Source of the DNA: Sphingobacterium sp. B16(2022)
GTDB lineage: Bacteria > Bacteroidota > Bacteroidia > Sphingobacteriales > Sphingobacteriaceae
DNA length: 64,000 nt
Assembly: GCF_012030425.1 (NCBI RefSeq)
Contig: NZ_JAAUVN010000004.1
Coordinates: 453,167 to 517,166 of the forward strand
Direction of reading: 5' to 3'
Shown here: in pieces, positions 1-8,929 of the stretch
How positions within the stretch are numbered: position 1 is the stretch's first letter
Layout: every line of letters begins with the position of its first letter
The notes under the pieces: model-generated
What the model saw: the letters and a program-made list of their open reading frames with translations, nothing else
Told to the model about the DNA's origin: nothing
Databases searched by the model: none
Program-made: the position numbers and the translations under genes

Positions 1-1259
1 CAAGTCCTACAACTGGTGTATTGAAATTGGATAATATCAAACAATTAGTTGATCCTGTTGCTGAGTGGAAACAAATATTCGATGAAGTATGGGCAATGCA
101 GAAAGATTATTTCTACGTTGAAAATATGCATGGAGCAGATTGGAATGCTGTAAAAACGAAATATGAGAAGTTCTTGCCTTATGTAAGTCACCGTTCTGAT
201 TTAGGTTATTTATTGAACGAAATGATGGGCGAAATGGTTGTTGGACATAATTATATTTATCCAGGTGATCAACCTAGTGGTCCTTCGGTTAGTGTGGGTG
301 TTTTAGGAGCTGATTATTCTATTGATAAAGGTTTTTATAAGCTTGATAAGATTTTTACACGCTTAGATTGGAATCCATCATTTAAAGCGCCTTTGTCTGA
401 ACCGGGATTAAATATCAAATCGGGAATGTACTTAGTAGCAGTAAATGGTACAGCAGTTACTGCCGATATGGACTTGTACAGTTTATTTGATAATACTGTT
501 GGTAAACAGGTAAGTATTAAAGTCAATACAAAACCTAGTTTAGTTGGAGCTAAAGAATATGTGGTTAAACCAATATCATTTTCTGATGAGATGAGTTTAA
601 GAAGCACCGAGTGGATGGAGCGGAACAGAAAACGTGTGGAAGAATTAAGCAAGGGTCAGATCGCGTATATTTATATGCCTAATACAGGTGGAGAAGGATA
701 CACTGCTTTCAATCGCTATTATTTCTCTCAGATGGATAAAAAAGCGGTATTAATTGATGAGCGTAATAATGGTGGCGGTTGGGTGGCCGATTACGTTATC
801 GATTTATTATCCCGTGATTTAATCGCTGGATGGGGAATACGTGACGGAAAGGGATTCAATACGCCAGGTAATGGAATTTATGGGCCAAAAGCAATGATTA
901 TTAATGAAAATGCGGGTTCCGGAGGAGATATGATGCCTTATATGTTCCGCCACAAAGGATTAGGAAAATTGGTAGGCCGTACCACTATGGGTATTTTAGT
1001 TGGTATCAGCGGTTATCCTCCTTTATTGGATGGAGGAAGAATCACTTCACCAAACTTTGGTGTATACGATTTGAAAGGCAATTATATCATCGAAAATGAA
1101 GGTGTTGCTCCAGATATTTTCGTCGAGCAAACACCTAAGGATTTGATAGAAGGTCGTGATCCACAATTGGAAAAAACGGTTCAGATCTTGTTGGAAGAAA
1201 TGAAAAATTATCCCTACAAGAACATGAAAAAACCGGCTGATCCAATTCGGGTTAATTAA
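1..1259 (+). CDS. Tricorn-like S41 peptidase, C-terminal part (5' end outside window)
   Basis: The frame is open to the window edge (codons from base 3 onward), so the TTG at 21 is not a real start and this is the C-terminal portion of a larger protein. It contains the helical cap (a YFYVENMHGADWNAV-like stretch), a PDZ region with an AVNGTAV turn, and an S41 peptidase core with IDERNNGGGW followed by ENAGSGGDMMPY, where the serine after AG is the likely nucleophile. The same order occurs in the complete gene at 22627-25803. Tricorn-like proteases of Bacteroidota are usually about 1,050-1,100 residues, exported, with an N-terminal beta-propeller; that half is missing here only because of the window boundary. 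A strong terminator follows at once. Confidence 0.85.
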   Translation, partial: SPTTGVLKLDNIKQLVDPVAEWKQIFDEVWAMQKDYFYVENMHGADWNAVKTKYEKFLPYVSHRSDLGYLLNEMMGEMVVGHNYIYPGDQPSGPSVSVGVLGADYSIDKGFYKLDKIFTRLDWNPSFKAPLSEPGLNIKSGMYLVAVNGTAVTADMDLYSLFDNTVGKQVSIKVNTKPSLVGAKEYVVKPISFSDEMSLRSTEWMERNRKRVEELSKGQIAYIYMPNTGGEGYTAFNRYYFSQMDKKAVLIDERNNGGGWVADYVIDLLSRDLIAGWGIRDGKGFNTPGNGIYGPKAMIINENAGSGGDMMPYMFRHKGLGKLVGRTTMGILVGISGYPPLLDGGRITSPNFGVYDLKGNYIIENEGVAPDIFVEQTPKDLIEGRDPQLEKTVQILLEEMKNYPYKNMKKPADPIRVN

Positions 1260-1272
1260 TTGAAAAATATGG

Positions 1273-1308
1273 AAATCCCGTTTCATTTTAAATGAAACGG
1301 GATTTTTT
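1273..1308 (+). terminator. Rho-independent terminator
   Basis: A 16-bp perfect inverted repeat (arms 1273-1288 and 1290-1305) containing ATCCCGTTTCATTT runs into a T-tract, 13 bp after the tricorn-like stop codon. Confidence 0.85.
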
Positions 1309-1442
1309 TGGTTTACAGGTTTCTATATCCAGATAGACGTTGTTCTAGATGCAGCATGATAGCTTAAAGTAGATCTTTTAGAAGATTTTGAGGTAATAAA
1401 TTTTAATTGTAATATATTTATGAAATAAATTAAAAGTACTAC

Positions 1443-2372
1443 ATGGAAGAATTAGTGACAAAGATAAATCCCGGAAAATCTTTATTTAGATTATTGCTTT
1501 ACATGATCGTTTTGGGTGTAAGTATTCAATTGGTATTGATGGGATTATCACTATTGGTTATGAAGATTTTGTCTCCCGAGAGCCCGTTCAGTTTATCTTT
1601 TTTTCAAGAAAATACAGTGGCACTCAAAGGGATGTTGTTGATCAGTAGTGTTACAACATTTATTTTACCAGCTTGGATCTTATATCGTAGCGAATCAGGC
1701 ATTCATCCCTATTTTGAAAGAATAAATAAGGTTTCATCATTACAATATCTTTTTGTCTTTGCGGCCATGCTATGTTTCATTCCTATGATGTCATTGCTTG
1801 CGTATTGGAATGAATCTATGCAATTGCCCGATAGTCTTCGAGGTGTACAGCAGTGGATGCGTGCTAGTGAAGATAGTGCCGCTGTAATGACTAAACAAAT
1901 TGTAGAGGAGTCAACTTGGGGCGGTTTATTGATCAATCTGATCATTTTAGCAGTGGTGCCAGCCGTAGGTGAAGAAATGGTTTTTAGAGGCTGTCTACAA
2001 AACATTTTTGGTCGTTGGATATGGAATAAGCACGTGGTCATTTGGTTAGTAGCAATAATCTTTAGTGCATTTCATATGCAGTTCTTTGGATTTATTCCTA
2101 GAATGCTTCTTGGTGCCTTTTTTGGATATCTCTATGTTTGGAGTAGAAACATATATTTGCCTATTTTTGGCCATTTTATTAATAATGCAAGTGCCACCAT
2201 TACAGCGTTTTATTATACAAGAAAAGGGATACCTTTCGAAGAAATGAATAACTTTGAACAAGAACCAATTTGGGTTTACCTTGCAAGCTTAATATTTACT
2301 GTTATTTTTGTAGTATTATATTATCGTTCAACTAAAAAAATCCCATATGGAGCAAGGCTGGAAGAAGATTAA
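1443..2372 (+). CDS. CPBP family intramembrane glutamic protease
   Basis: A 309-residue polytopic membrane protein with about seven to eight hydrophobic segments. The signature of the CPBP (CAAX processing/bacteriocin-processing) family is present: EEMVFR at about residues 178-183, then FSAFHMQFFGFIPR with the conserved His near 211, and a GHFINN motif near 241. These supply the glutamate, arginine, histidine and asparagine of the intramembrane active site. Its physiological substrate cannot be told from sequence. Its 3' end overlaps the start of the next gene by 26 bp, and cdsA follows 1 bp after that, so the three genes probably form one transcription unit. Confidence 0.88.
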   Translation: MEELVTKINPGKSLFRLLLYMIVLGVSIQLVLMGLSLLVMKILSPESPFSLSFFQENTVALKGMLLISSVTTFILPAWILYRSESGIHPYFERINKVSSLQYLFVFAAMLCFIPMMSLLAYWNESMQLPDSLRGVQQWMRASEDSAAVMTKQIVEESTWGGLLINLIILAVVPAVGEEMVFRGCLQNIFGRWIWNKHVVIWLVAIIFSAFHMQFFGFIPRMLLGAFFGYLYVWSRNIYLPIFGHFINNASATITAFYYTRKGIPFEEMNNFEQEPIWVYLASLIFTVIFVVLYYRSTKKIPYGARLEED

Positions 2373-2562
2373 AGTTTATACTAATGCAATAGAAGCTGAG
2401 ATCGTTAAACAAATGTTAGAAGAAAGCGGGATACCTGCTATTGTATTAAATAAGCAGGACTCATCATACCTTGTATTTGGTAAGATTGAGCTTTATGTGA
2501 ATCAACAAGATGAGCAACAGGCATTAGTTTTAATCGAATCTACGACAGAAAGCGAAGATTAG
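2347..2562 (+). CDS. DUF2007 small protein (putative signal-transducing type)
   Basis: A 71-residue soluble protein with the pattern KVYTNAIEAEIVKQMLEESGIPAIVLN...IELYVNQQDEQQALVLIE. This matches DUF2007-type proteins, an alpha/beta fold of the P-II-like size range found throughout Bacteroidota and often beside membrane proteases or lipid genes. It begins inside the end of the CPBP protease gene (26-bp overlap in another frame), and its stop codon is 1 bp before the cdsA start, which suggests translational coupling. No enzymatic motif is present; the biochemical function is unknown. Confidence 0.75.
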   Translation: MEQGWKKIKVYTNAIEAEIVKQMLEESGIPAIVLNKQDSSYLVFGKIELYVNQQDEQQALVLIESTTESED

Positions 2563-2563
2563 T

Positions 2564-3364
2564 ATGAAAACTAGAGCTATTACAGGATTTTTCTTTATCA
2601 TCGTCATGGTTGGGGCTATGCTGCTGGGCGACGCAGTTTTCCTTGGATTTTTTTCTTTATTAAGCGCCTGGTGTCTGTATGAGTTTTATGGTATTGTTAG
2701 CTCAGAAGATCGTAGACCAAGTAAAGCTTTAGGTATATTGACTACAGTTGTTTTATTTAGTACAACAGCGTTATATAGTTTAGGCATTTTTGAGGCGAAG
2801 TATATTTTGTTATGCATCCCTTTTCTTTTAGCGATCTATATACAAGCTCTTTATCAAAAGCGTGATTTCCCCTTTAATGATATCGGCTTTACCATTTTAG
2901 GTATTCTGTATGTTGGATTTCCTTTTTATTGTTTTACAAGATTAGGCTATATAGGTGGCTCATTTAATCATTTTTTACCTTTGGGTTTTATGATTTTACT
3001 TTGGACGAGTGATACAGGGGCTTATTTAGCTGGGAGATCCTTGGGAAAACATAAACTTTTTGAGCGAATTTCTCCAAAGAAAACCTGGGAAGGTTTTATT
3101 GGTGGTATTGTATTGGCAGTTCTTGTATCTTTATGTTTAGCACATTATTTTGAAACAATACCGCAATGGCAATGGATTATTGTAGCAATGATAATTGCTG
3201 TATTTGGTACATTGGGTGATTTGGTAGAATCGATGCTTAAAAGAAGCTTAAATGTGAAAGATTCTGGACATATATTACCTGGACACGGAGGTTTATTAGA
3301 TCGATTCGACGGTTTATTAATCGCTGGACCTTTGGTATATTTATTTTTGTTTTTAGTAAATTAA
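2564..3364 (+). CDS. cdsA: Phosphatidate cytidylyltransferase
   Basis: A 266-residue integral membrane enzyme that makes CDP-diacylglycerol from phosphatidate and CTP, the branch point of bacterial phospholipid synthesis. The C-terminal signature is clear: SPKKTWEGFIGG, then GDLVESMLKRSLNVKDSG...PGHGGLLDRFDGLL, which contains the metal-binding aspartates of the CTP transferase 1 family. About eight hydrophobic helices precede and surround it, and length is typical. It is the third gene of a tight unit with the CPBP protease and DUF2007 gene and is followed 10 bp later by the DUF2461 gene. Confidence 0.95.
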   Translation: MKTRAITGFFFIIVMVGAMLLGDAVFLGFFSLLSAWCLYEFYGIVSSEDRRPSKALGILTTVVLFSTTALYSLGIFEAKYILLCIPFLLAIYIQALYQKRDFPFNDIGFTILGILYVGFPFYCFTRLGYIGGSFNHFLPLGFMILLWTSDTGAYLAGRSLGKHKLFERISPKKTWEGFIGGIVLAVLVSLCLAHYFETIPQWQWIIVAMIIAVFGTLGDLVESMLKRSLNVKDSGHILPGHGGLLDRFDGLLIAGPLVYLFLFLVN

Positions 3365-3374
3365 GATCATATTT

Positions 3375-4046
3375 ATGGGACATATTAATCAAAATACGTT
3401 TAAATTTTTAAAAGATTTACAAAATAACAATACCCGTGAATGGTTTGCAGAAGAGAAAGAACGTTATGAAGCGGCTTTAGCTGATGTTCGTTTGTTTGTG
3501 GCTGATTTGATTAATAGCCTGTCTCAATTTGATCCTCATATTACGACCGATATTCAGGCTAATAAATGTTTGTTTCGTATCTATCGTGATACGCGTTTTT
3601 CAAAAGACAAAACACCCTATAAAAATTGGTTCGGTGCAGGTATTTCCAAAGATGGCCGTAAATTGGACGGACCAGAATATTATATCCACATCTCTCCAGA
3701 TAATTCATTTATTGCCTGTGGTTACTGGAGACCAGAAAAAAAACATTTAGATGCTATTCGTCAGGAAATAGATTATAACGAAGAGAAATTTAATGCAATT
3801 ATAGCAGATTTACAGAAAAAAAGTGGTCTTACTTTAGAAGAAGAAGACAAACTAAAACGCCCCCCTGCTGGTTATGAGGCAACACATCCTTCAATTGAAT
3901 TTTTAAAATTAAAGAGCTTTGTTGCACACAAAAGCTTATCCAATAGCGCTCTGACTGATAAAAATGCTTTGAATAATATCATTGCATTATATAAAACAAT
4001 GCTTCCTTTGAAGCAGTATCTACACGAAGCTATTGATAATGATTAG
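3375..4046 (+). CDS. DUF2461 family protein
   Basis: A 223-residue soluble protein with the family pattern FLKDLQNNNTREWF near the N terminus, CLFRIYRDTRFSKDKTPYKNWFGAG in the middle and a lysine/arginine-rich KRPPAGYEATHPSIEFLKLKSF stretch in the second half. This corresponds to the DUF2461 (TIGR02453) family, widespread in Bacteroidota and without an assigned activity. It follows cdsA by 10 bp on the same strand and converges with anmK; only 3 bp separate the two stop codons and no hairpin lies between them. Confidence 0.85.
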   Translation: MGHINQNTFKFLKDLQNNNTREWFAEEKERYEAALADVRLFVADLINSLSQFDPHITTDIQANKCLFRIYRDTRFSKDKTPYKNWFGAGISKDGRKLDGPEYYIHISPDNSFIACGYWRPEKKHLDAIRQEIDYNEEKFNAIIADLQKKSGLTLEEEDKLKRPPAGYEATHPSIEFLKLKSFVAHKSLSNSALTDKNALNNIIALYKTMLPLKQYLHEAIDND

Positions 4047-4049
4047 TTG

Positions 4050-5246
4050 TTATTGAGGTAAGCTAATTTTACCCATACAGACTGCAGGAGAATCTTTTAT
4101 TTGACTTACATTGTCTCGGTCGCCAACCAATGTTTCATTAGCCAGTAGGGCAAATAACACAGCTTCTTTAGCGTCGGGATCAATGCCTAGTATTCCAAAT
4201 GAGGAGACTTTATGATGAGGCAATCCTGCTTTGATTTTAGCGACCAATAGCGGATTGTGTAAACCTCCCCCACTGATGTAGATATGTACATTGCTTAATG
4301 TTTTTGATAGCTTATGGATTGCGTCAATGATGCATGTTGCAGTAAATTGATTTAAAGTGGCCATGATATCTTCAGGAATCATATAAAGATTATTGGATGC
4401 TATCTGACATTTTTTTAGATAATCCAAATTAAAGAGCTCCGGACCAGTTGTTTTAGGGAATTCATCTTGTAGAAATGGTTCTTTTAAAAGCTCATTTAAA
4501 AGTCCCTCATTGATAGTTCCTTGTGTAGCGATGTTTGCATCCTTATCCATCTCTATATCAAATTTTTCTTTTGCAAACTGATTCATAATGGTATTTCCGG
4601 GGCCAATATCTGTTGCAAAAGCTTTCAAATCACTTTCTTGGCTAGGTATAAATGTATAATTAGCAATGCCACCGATATTCAATAAAAATCGATTTTCTTT
4701 CCTATCCGAAAACAGTAAGTAATCGCCGTAGGCCGCCAGAGGTGCACCTTCACCACCTGCAGCGATGTGTTTTTGTCTAAAATCTGATAGTGTAATAATA
4801 CCAGTTTTTACAGCAATATGATCGCCATCCCCGATTTGAAGAGTGCTGTTGGGCATTAATTGATCATCTGTAAGGCTTTGTGGAGCGTGGTATACTGTCT
4901 GCCCATGGCTAGCAATACAATCAATTTCTGAATGTGGAATCCCCCATTTTTCAAGAGCCTGATTAATCAGTGCTGCATGTACATTTCCGACGTAAGCATG
5001 AAGTCCGCAGAGCAGCTGTTGATCAATTGTACGCTTTGCAAAAACACCTCTTACGTATTTTCTAAACTCATCCTGATAGTCCATTGTAATAAAATTATCC
5101 ACGCTAATTTGTGTAGACTTACCACTATTACTTATTCTACAAAGTGCAATATCAAGACCATCCAATGAAGTCCCTGACATAAGTCCTATTATAAAACGAC
5201 TATCTTTTTTTGCGATTTTGTAAAGCTTTTCAATCATTGAGTTCAT
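4050..5246 (-). CDS. anmK: Anhydro-N-acetylmuramic acid kinase
   Basis: A 398-residue sugar kinase of the ASKHA fold that phosphorylates and hydrates 1,6-anhydro-MurNAc during cell-wall recycling. The N-terminal phosphate loop reads GLMSGTSLDGLD (about residues 21-32), the sugar/catalytic region includes SHGQTVYHAP and the DFRQKHIAAGGEGAPLAAYGD block, and DIGPGNTIMNQ marks the second nucleotide motif; all are AnmK hallmarks. The start at 5246 leaves about 20 residues ahead of the phosphate loop, a little long; the internal Met at residue 4 is an alternative. It is transcribed away from gcvH. Confidence 0.93.
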   Translation of the reverse strand: MNSMIEKLYKIAKKDSRFIIGLMSGTSLDGLDIALCRISNSGKSTQISVDNFITMDYQDEFRKYVRGVFAKRTIDQQLLCGLHAYVGNVHAALINQALEKWGIPHSEIDCIASHGQTVYHAPQSLTDDQLMPNSTLQIGDGDHIAVKTGIITLSDFRQKHIAAGGEGAPLAAYGDYLLFSDRKENRFLLNIGGIANYTFIPSQESDLKAFATDIGPGNTIMNQFAKEKFDIEMDKDANIATQGTINEGLLNELLKEPFLQDEFPKTTGPELFNLDYLKKCQIASNNLYMIPEDIMATLNQFTATCIIDAIHKLSKTLSNVHIYISGGGLHNPLLVAKIKAGLPHHKVSSFGILGIDPDAKEAVLFALLANETLVGDRDNVSQIKDSPAVCMGKISLPQ

Positions 5247-5353
5247 ACCTTAAAAGTAGGAACAAAATATGATAGAGTACACAAGATTTTTGTGATATAA
5301 ATATATTTTGTAACTTCATGGCGTAATTAAATAGAAGATTAAAAAAAAGTAAA

Positions 5354-5734
5354 ATGAATTTTCCAGCAGAATTAAAATACACTAAAGATCACGAATGGAT
5401 TCGTGTTGAAGGTGATGAGGCCGTTATTGGTATTACTGATTTCGCACAACGTGAGTTAGGTGATATCGTATTTGTAGACATCAACACAATTGGTGAAGAA
5501 GTGGCTGCAAACGAAATCTTTGGAACAATCGAGGCAGTAAAAACGGTTTCTGATTTATTCATTCCTGTTACAGCAACAGTGTTAGCTGTTAACGAGGCAA
5601 TCGATGCATCACCAGAATTAGTAAACTCAGATCCTTATGGAGAGGGTTGGATTATTCGTATCAAATTAAATGATGTAGCTGACGTTGATGCTTTATTAAC
5701 TGCTGATCAATATAAAGAAGAAATTAACGCGTAA
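5354..5734 (+). CDS. gcvH: Glycine cleavage system H protein
   Basis: A 126-residue lipoyl carrier protein that shuttles the aminomethyl group between the P, T and L proteins of glycine cleavage. The lipoylation motif GTIEAVKTVSDLF is intact with the acceptor lysine at residue 63. The N terminus (FPAELKYTKDHEWI) and length are typical for the family. The gene stands alone here; gcvP and gcvT are elsewhere. It is closed by a long hairpin shared with the convergent downstream gene. Confidence 0.96.
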   Translation: MNFPAELKYTKDHEWIRVEGDEAVIGITDFAQRELGDIVFVDINTIGEEVAANEIFGTIEAVKTVSDLFIPVTATVLAVNEAIDASPELVNSDPYGEGWIIRIKLNDVADVDALLTADQYKEEINA

Positions 5735-5755
5735 TTTTAACATTTACGTTCAATA

Positions 5756-5796
5756 AAACCACAAAAGAGCTGTCATTGACAGCTCTTTTGTGGTTT
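5756..5796. terminator. Bidirectional terminator between gcvH and DUF6263 gene
   Basis: Two 20-bp arms (5756-5775 and 5777-5796) form a near-perfect palindrome centred on GTCATTGAC with A/T-rich ends on both sides. The right end overlaps the stop codon of the minus-strand gene, so it serves two convergent transcripts. Confidence 0.85.
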
Positions 5797-6538
5797 ATAG
5801 GATTTCTATTTTGCTGGTGACTTCAACCTCTTCATTTTTTACTTTTGTTTCGAGCGTAAGCGCTTTTAAATAATGAGTTTTAGGATTTAATAGGTATTGG
5901 CCAGTGATTGATCCGACAGTTTGGCCTTCTGCCGTTATACTTCCTTCTGAAGTAATCGATATACCCTCTGCTGAGATACTTTTTAGGGTGTATGTTTGTT
6001 CTATTGGGCCTAGAGACTTATTATTTGCTGTTGCTTTCCATTGTTCTCCAACTTTTAATTCTCTATTTGGGTATTCAAACGCTGCTTCTTTGAGCATATT
6101 GGCATCAAACAGATCATTATCATCAGGTAAATCTTCGACATCTTTTATTTTTCCATTTAAACCCATCACAGCCACGATAGGGGTCTCCAGCAAAGTTTTA
6201 ACTTTTTCATGGATCTGTTTGGAAAGTTCATTGGCTTCCGGATTCTTGGAATCATAGTTGACGGTCATCATTCCTGCATCCATTGCCATGATCATTGCTG
6301 TATATTTCGTTGCATAGGTCAATGTACTGTCTGTAGCATTGGTGTTTGTTGTCTCGCACAACATGGTTGCATCGATCATAGTACTTTGAGCACCAGCATT
6401 GACATCTATAGTCATGTGCATTTTTTGTGAAAAGGGATTATTAAGATCGGGTTTCAGCTTTAATAAAACTTTGTCTTGAGCAATTAATGTCGTAATAATA
6501 AAGAACGACAAAAAAGCGAGCGATAGGGTCTTGATCAT
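5795..6538 (-). CDS. DUF6263-like exported protein
   Basis: A 247-residue protein with an N-terminal signal peptide (hydrophobic run through about residue 20, cleavage near IAQ). The mature part is beta-rich with repeated YATKYTAMIMAMDAG and SEGSITAEGQTVGSITGQY-like strands, resembling DUF6263 proteins of Bacteroidota, which are secreted or periplasmic and uncharacterised. No catalytic motif is visible. It sits downstream of pdhB on the same strand, but a terminator at 6571-6606 separates them, so it is probably transcribed on its own. Confidence 0.7.
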   Translation of the reverse strand: MIKTLSLAFLSFFIITTLIAQDKVLLKLKPDLNNPFSQKMHMTIDVNAGAQSTMIDATMLCETTNTNATDSTLTYATKYTAMIMAMDAGMMTVNYDSKNPEANELSKQIHEKVKTLLETPIVAVMGLNGKIKDVEDLPDDNDLFDANMLKEAAFEYPNRELKVGEQWKATANNKSLGPIEQTYTLKSISAEGISITSEGSITAEGQTVGSITGQYLLNPKTHYLKALTLETKVKNEEVEVTSKIEIL

Positions 6539-6570
6539 TTAAGATTAGTTAGTAAAATATCCCCTAAATT

Positions 6571-6606
6571 AAAAAAGACCTTTGGTATTACCAAAGGTCT
6601 TTTTTG
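6571..6606 (-). terminator. Terminator after pdhB
   Basis: A GACCTTTGG / CCAAAGGTC stem with A and T runs on either side lies 20 bp past the pdhB stop codon in its direction of transcription. Confidence 0.85.
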
Positions 6607-6626
6607 ATTTAAGCAATTAGATGCTT

Positions 6627-7613
6627 TTATTTTTTGATGTAAGCAACTTCTTTTACAGCTTTTACAACTTTAGCAACACTTGGAAGAGCTGCTTCAATTA
6701 ATGTAGCTGCATATGGAAGAGGAACATCTGCTGCTGTAATACGAACGATTGGAGCATCTAAATAATCAAATGCATTACGTTGTACAGAATATGTTATTTC
6801 AGATGAAATAGACGCTAATGGCCAAGCTTCTTCCACAATTACCAAACGGTTTGTTTTCTTAACAGACTCGATAATAGTTGGGTAATCTATTGGACGAACA
6901 GAACGTAAGTCAATTACTTCCACATTGATACCTTCTTTTGTCAATTCTTCAACAGCAGGTAATACAACACGTGGAACCATTTTACCGAAAGATACGATGG
7001 TTACATCAGTACCTTCTTTAACAACATTTGCTTTACCTATTGGTAAGTAATATTCTTCTTCAGGCACGTGACCTTTATCACCATACATAACCTCAGATTC
7101 CATAAAAATAACTGGATCTGGATCAATCATAGCAGATTTTAATAAACCTTTCGCATCATAAGGATTTGAAGGAACAACAACTTTTAATCCTGGAGTATTT
7201 GCATACCAGTTCTCAAAATTTTGAGAGTGCTGTGCTCCCAATTGCCCTGCATTACCAGTTGGACCACGGAATACTATTGGAATAGAGAATTGACCTCCAC
7301 TCATGGAACGAATCTTTGCAGCAGCATTGATAATTTGGTCAATCGCAACTAAAGAAAAGTTGAAAGTCATGAATTCAACGATTGGTTTTAAACCGTTCAT
7401 CGCAGCACCGACTGCTATACCTGCAAAACCTAATTCTGCAATAGGTGTATCTATCACGCGTTTAGCTCCGAATTCATCCAGCATACCTTGGCTCACTTTA
7501 TAAGCACCATTGTATTCTGCAACTTCTTCTCCTAATAAAAATATTGTTTCGTCTTTACGCATTTCCTCGTTCATCGCTTCACGAAGTGCTTCTCTGAATT
7601 GTATCTCTCTCAT
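6627..7613 (-). CDS. pdhB: Pyruvate dehydrogenase E1 component, beta subunit
   Basis: A 328-residue transketolase-like beta subunit of a 2-oxo acid dehydrogenase E1. Recognisable features are the N-terminal REALREAMNEEMRKDETIFLLGEEVAEYNGAYKVS block (the TPP-contacting Glu region), GPTGNAGQLGAQHSQ, and the C-terminal VVEEAWPLAS / VTAADVPLPYA-like block typical of PdhB rather than transketolase. It forms acetyl-CoA with the alpha subunit and E2/E3, none of which are nearby, so the complex is encoded in dispersed genes. It has its own terminator and a 140-bp upstream spacer. Confidence 0.92.
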   Translation of the reverse strand: MREIQFREALREAMNEEMRKDETIFLLGEEVAEYNGAYKVSQGMLDEFGAKRVIDTPIAELGFAGIAVGAAMNGLKPIVEFMTFNFSLVAIDQIINAAAKIRSMSGGQFSIPIVFRGPTGNAGQLGAQHSQNFENWYANTPGLKVVVPSNPYDAKGLLKSAMIDPDPVIFMESEVMYGDKGHVPEEEYYLPIGKANVVKEGTDVTIVSFGKMVPRVVLPAVEELTKEGINVEVIDLRSVRPIDYPTIIESVKKTNRLVIVEEAWPLASISSEITYSVQRNAFDYLDAPIVRITAADVPLPYAATLIEAALPSVAKVVKAVKEVAYIKK

Positions 7614-7753
7614 CAGTTGTAAAATAGTGTCAAATTTTAGATTACAAATCTACTATTTATTATTGATATTTTGAAGGTTATTCATCGCTAAATATCTGCT
7701 TTTATGTCATTTTTTAATAACAGGATGGCGAAAACAGTAATAAAATTCAAAAA

Positions 7754-8383
7754 TTAAACTTTATCTATTTTACACAAAATTTCGAAAAGAACCGCATTGC
7801 TATTGTGGATAGCGAGCGGTACGTTCCACGTGGCACGATTTCGCTTCTCTACATAATTAGATATTCCACGGATCTGTATGGTTTGAATTTTTGCTTCAGA
7901 TGCAACTAAAAAAACAGATCCTCCTTCCATGGATTCAATCAGAGCATTGGGTATTTGTATCAGTAATTTCGAAATTTCTAATTCATTTCCATGCACCTTA
8001 TTAACTGTTACACCTAGCCCTGTTGGTAATGCATGCACCAGTTCCTTAGTTGTCTTATTTTGTGTGGCCACATAATGAGCGTTACCAAATCCAAGTTCAT
8101 CAATCGGAATGAATCTCTCATCATCTTCTGCTCCTAATTCTGAGAAGATCTCGCGATCGATTGAAACGACCGCCCCTATTGGTAATGATCGATTAAAGCA
8201 GCCACCAATACCGATATTAATGATAAGATCATATTGATTATTTGCAAGATGTTTTCCAAGCCGATAAGCTGTTTGTACCATACCTACTTCCGTTATTAAA
8301 TAGTCGGTATTCGGATATGCAGCAATACGATCAAGGAAGGGTTGAATTTCGAATCGAGTTGCTGCTACTATAAGTGTTTTCAT
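7754..8383 (-). CDS. mqnB: Futalosine hydrolase
   Basis: A nucleosidase-fold protein of about 209 residues that would release hypoxanthine from futalosine in the menaquinone pathway used by many Bacteroidota. Visible motifs are VAATRFEIQPF at the N terminus, INIGIGGCFNRSLPIG in the middle, and ALIESMEGGSVFLVA, the MEGAA-like nucleoside-binding segment of the phosphorylase/nucleosidase superfamily, plus RGISNYVEKR near the end. The frame extends ten codons upstream to 8413, but the Met at 8383 directly precedes the conserved first beta strand and is the better start. A related 5'-methylthioadenosine nucleosidase is the main alternative. Confidence 0.83.
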   Translation of the reverse strand: MKTLIVAATRFEIQPFLDRIAAYPNTDYLITEVGMVQTAYRLGKHLANNQYDLIINIGIGGCFNRSLPIGAVVSIDREIFSELGAEDDERFIPIDELGFGNAHYVATQNKTTKELVHALPTGLGVTVNKVHGNELEISKLLIQIPNALIESMEGGSVFLVASEAKIQTIQIRGISNYVEKRNRATWNVPLAIHNSNAVLFEILCKIDKV

Positions 8384-8473
8384 GTGGGATAACCTTTGTA
8401 CAATATTAATCAATATTTACGCAAATGTGATGGTAATCATTTCGTTGAAAGCGATATTTTGGTTGCAAACACG

Positions 8474-8481
8474 TATCTTTG
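8474..8481 (+). promoter_or_regulatory. TAnnTTTG -7 box of queD
   Basis: TATCTTTG ends 7 bp before the chosen queD start codon at 8489. No convincing TTTG lies 19-21 bp upstream. If used, the transcript would have almost no leader. Confidence 0.5.
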
Positions 8482-8488
8482 TGGTATT

Positions 8489-8902
8489 ATGGTATATATC
8501 ACTCGTCGTGAGCGCTTTTGCGCTGCACATAAGCTTTACCGCGAAGATTGGAGTATTGAGAAAAACGAAAATGTTTTCGGAAACTGTTCAAATGTTAATT
8601 GGCATGGTCATAATTATGATTTGTTTGTGACGGTCAAAGGTGACGTAAATCCAACAACAGGTTTTCTGATTGACTTAAAATTGATGAAAACCATTATTTT
8701 GGAAAATATCGTAAATAAAGTCGATCACAAAAATATTAACCTTGATGTTGATTTTATGAAAGATAAGATGGCTTCTACAGAAAATATAGCAATTGCTATA
8801 TTTGAGGTATTGAAACCATTATTTGAAGAACAAAAAGTGCAGTTGCACAGCATTCGCCTTCATGAAACAGAAAATAATTACGTCGAATATTTTGGCGACT
8901 AA
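8489..8902 (+). CDS. queD: 6-carboxy-5,6,7,8-tetrahydropterin synthase / PTPS family
   Basis: A 137-residue T-fold enzyme. It has the catalytic and zinc-binding pattern RERFCAAHKLY...CSNVNWHGHNYDLFVTVKG, with the zinc histidines at AAH and HGHNY and the nucleophilic Cys at CSNVN, and a C-terminal SIRLHETENNYVEY strand with the substrate-binding Glu. An open frame runs upstream to 8396, but those 31 residues do not belong to the family and a TATCTTTG promoter box lies just before the Met at 8489, so the shorter start is preferred. It is followed by folE 27 bp later, a pairing consistent with queuosine or pterin synthesis from GTP. Confidence 0.88.
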   Translation: MVYITRRERFCAAHKLYREDWSIEKNENVFGNCSNVNWHGHNYDLFVTVKGDVNPTTGFLIDLKLMKTIILENIVNKVDHKNINLDVDFMKDKMASTENIAIAIFEVLKPLFEEQKVQLHSIRLHETENNYVEYFGD

Positions 8903-8929
8903 TCTTATACACTAATTTATTTAATTACT

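Noticed and set aside
21..1259. TTG at 21 as a real start of the first gene
   Set aside because: The frame is open upstream to the window edge and the protein begins within the helical cap of a tricorn-like protease, so it is a truncated gene.
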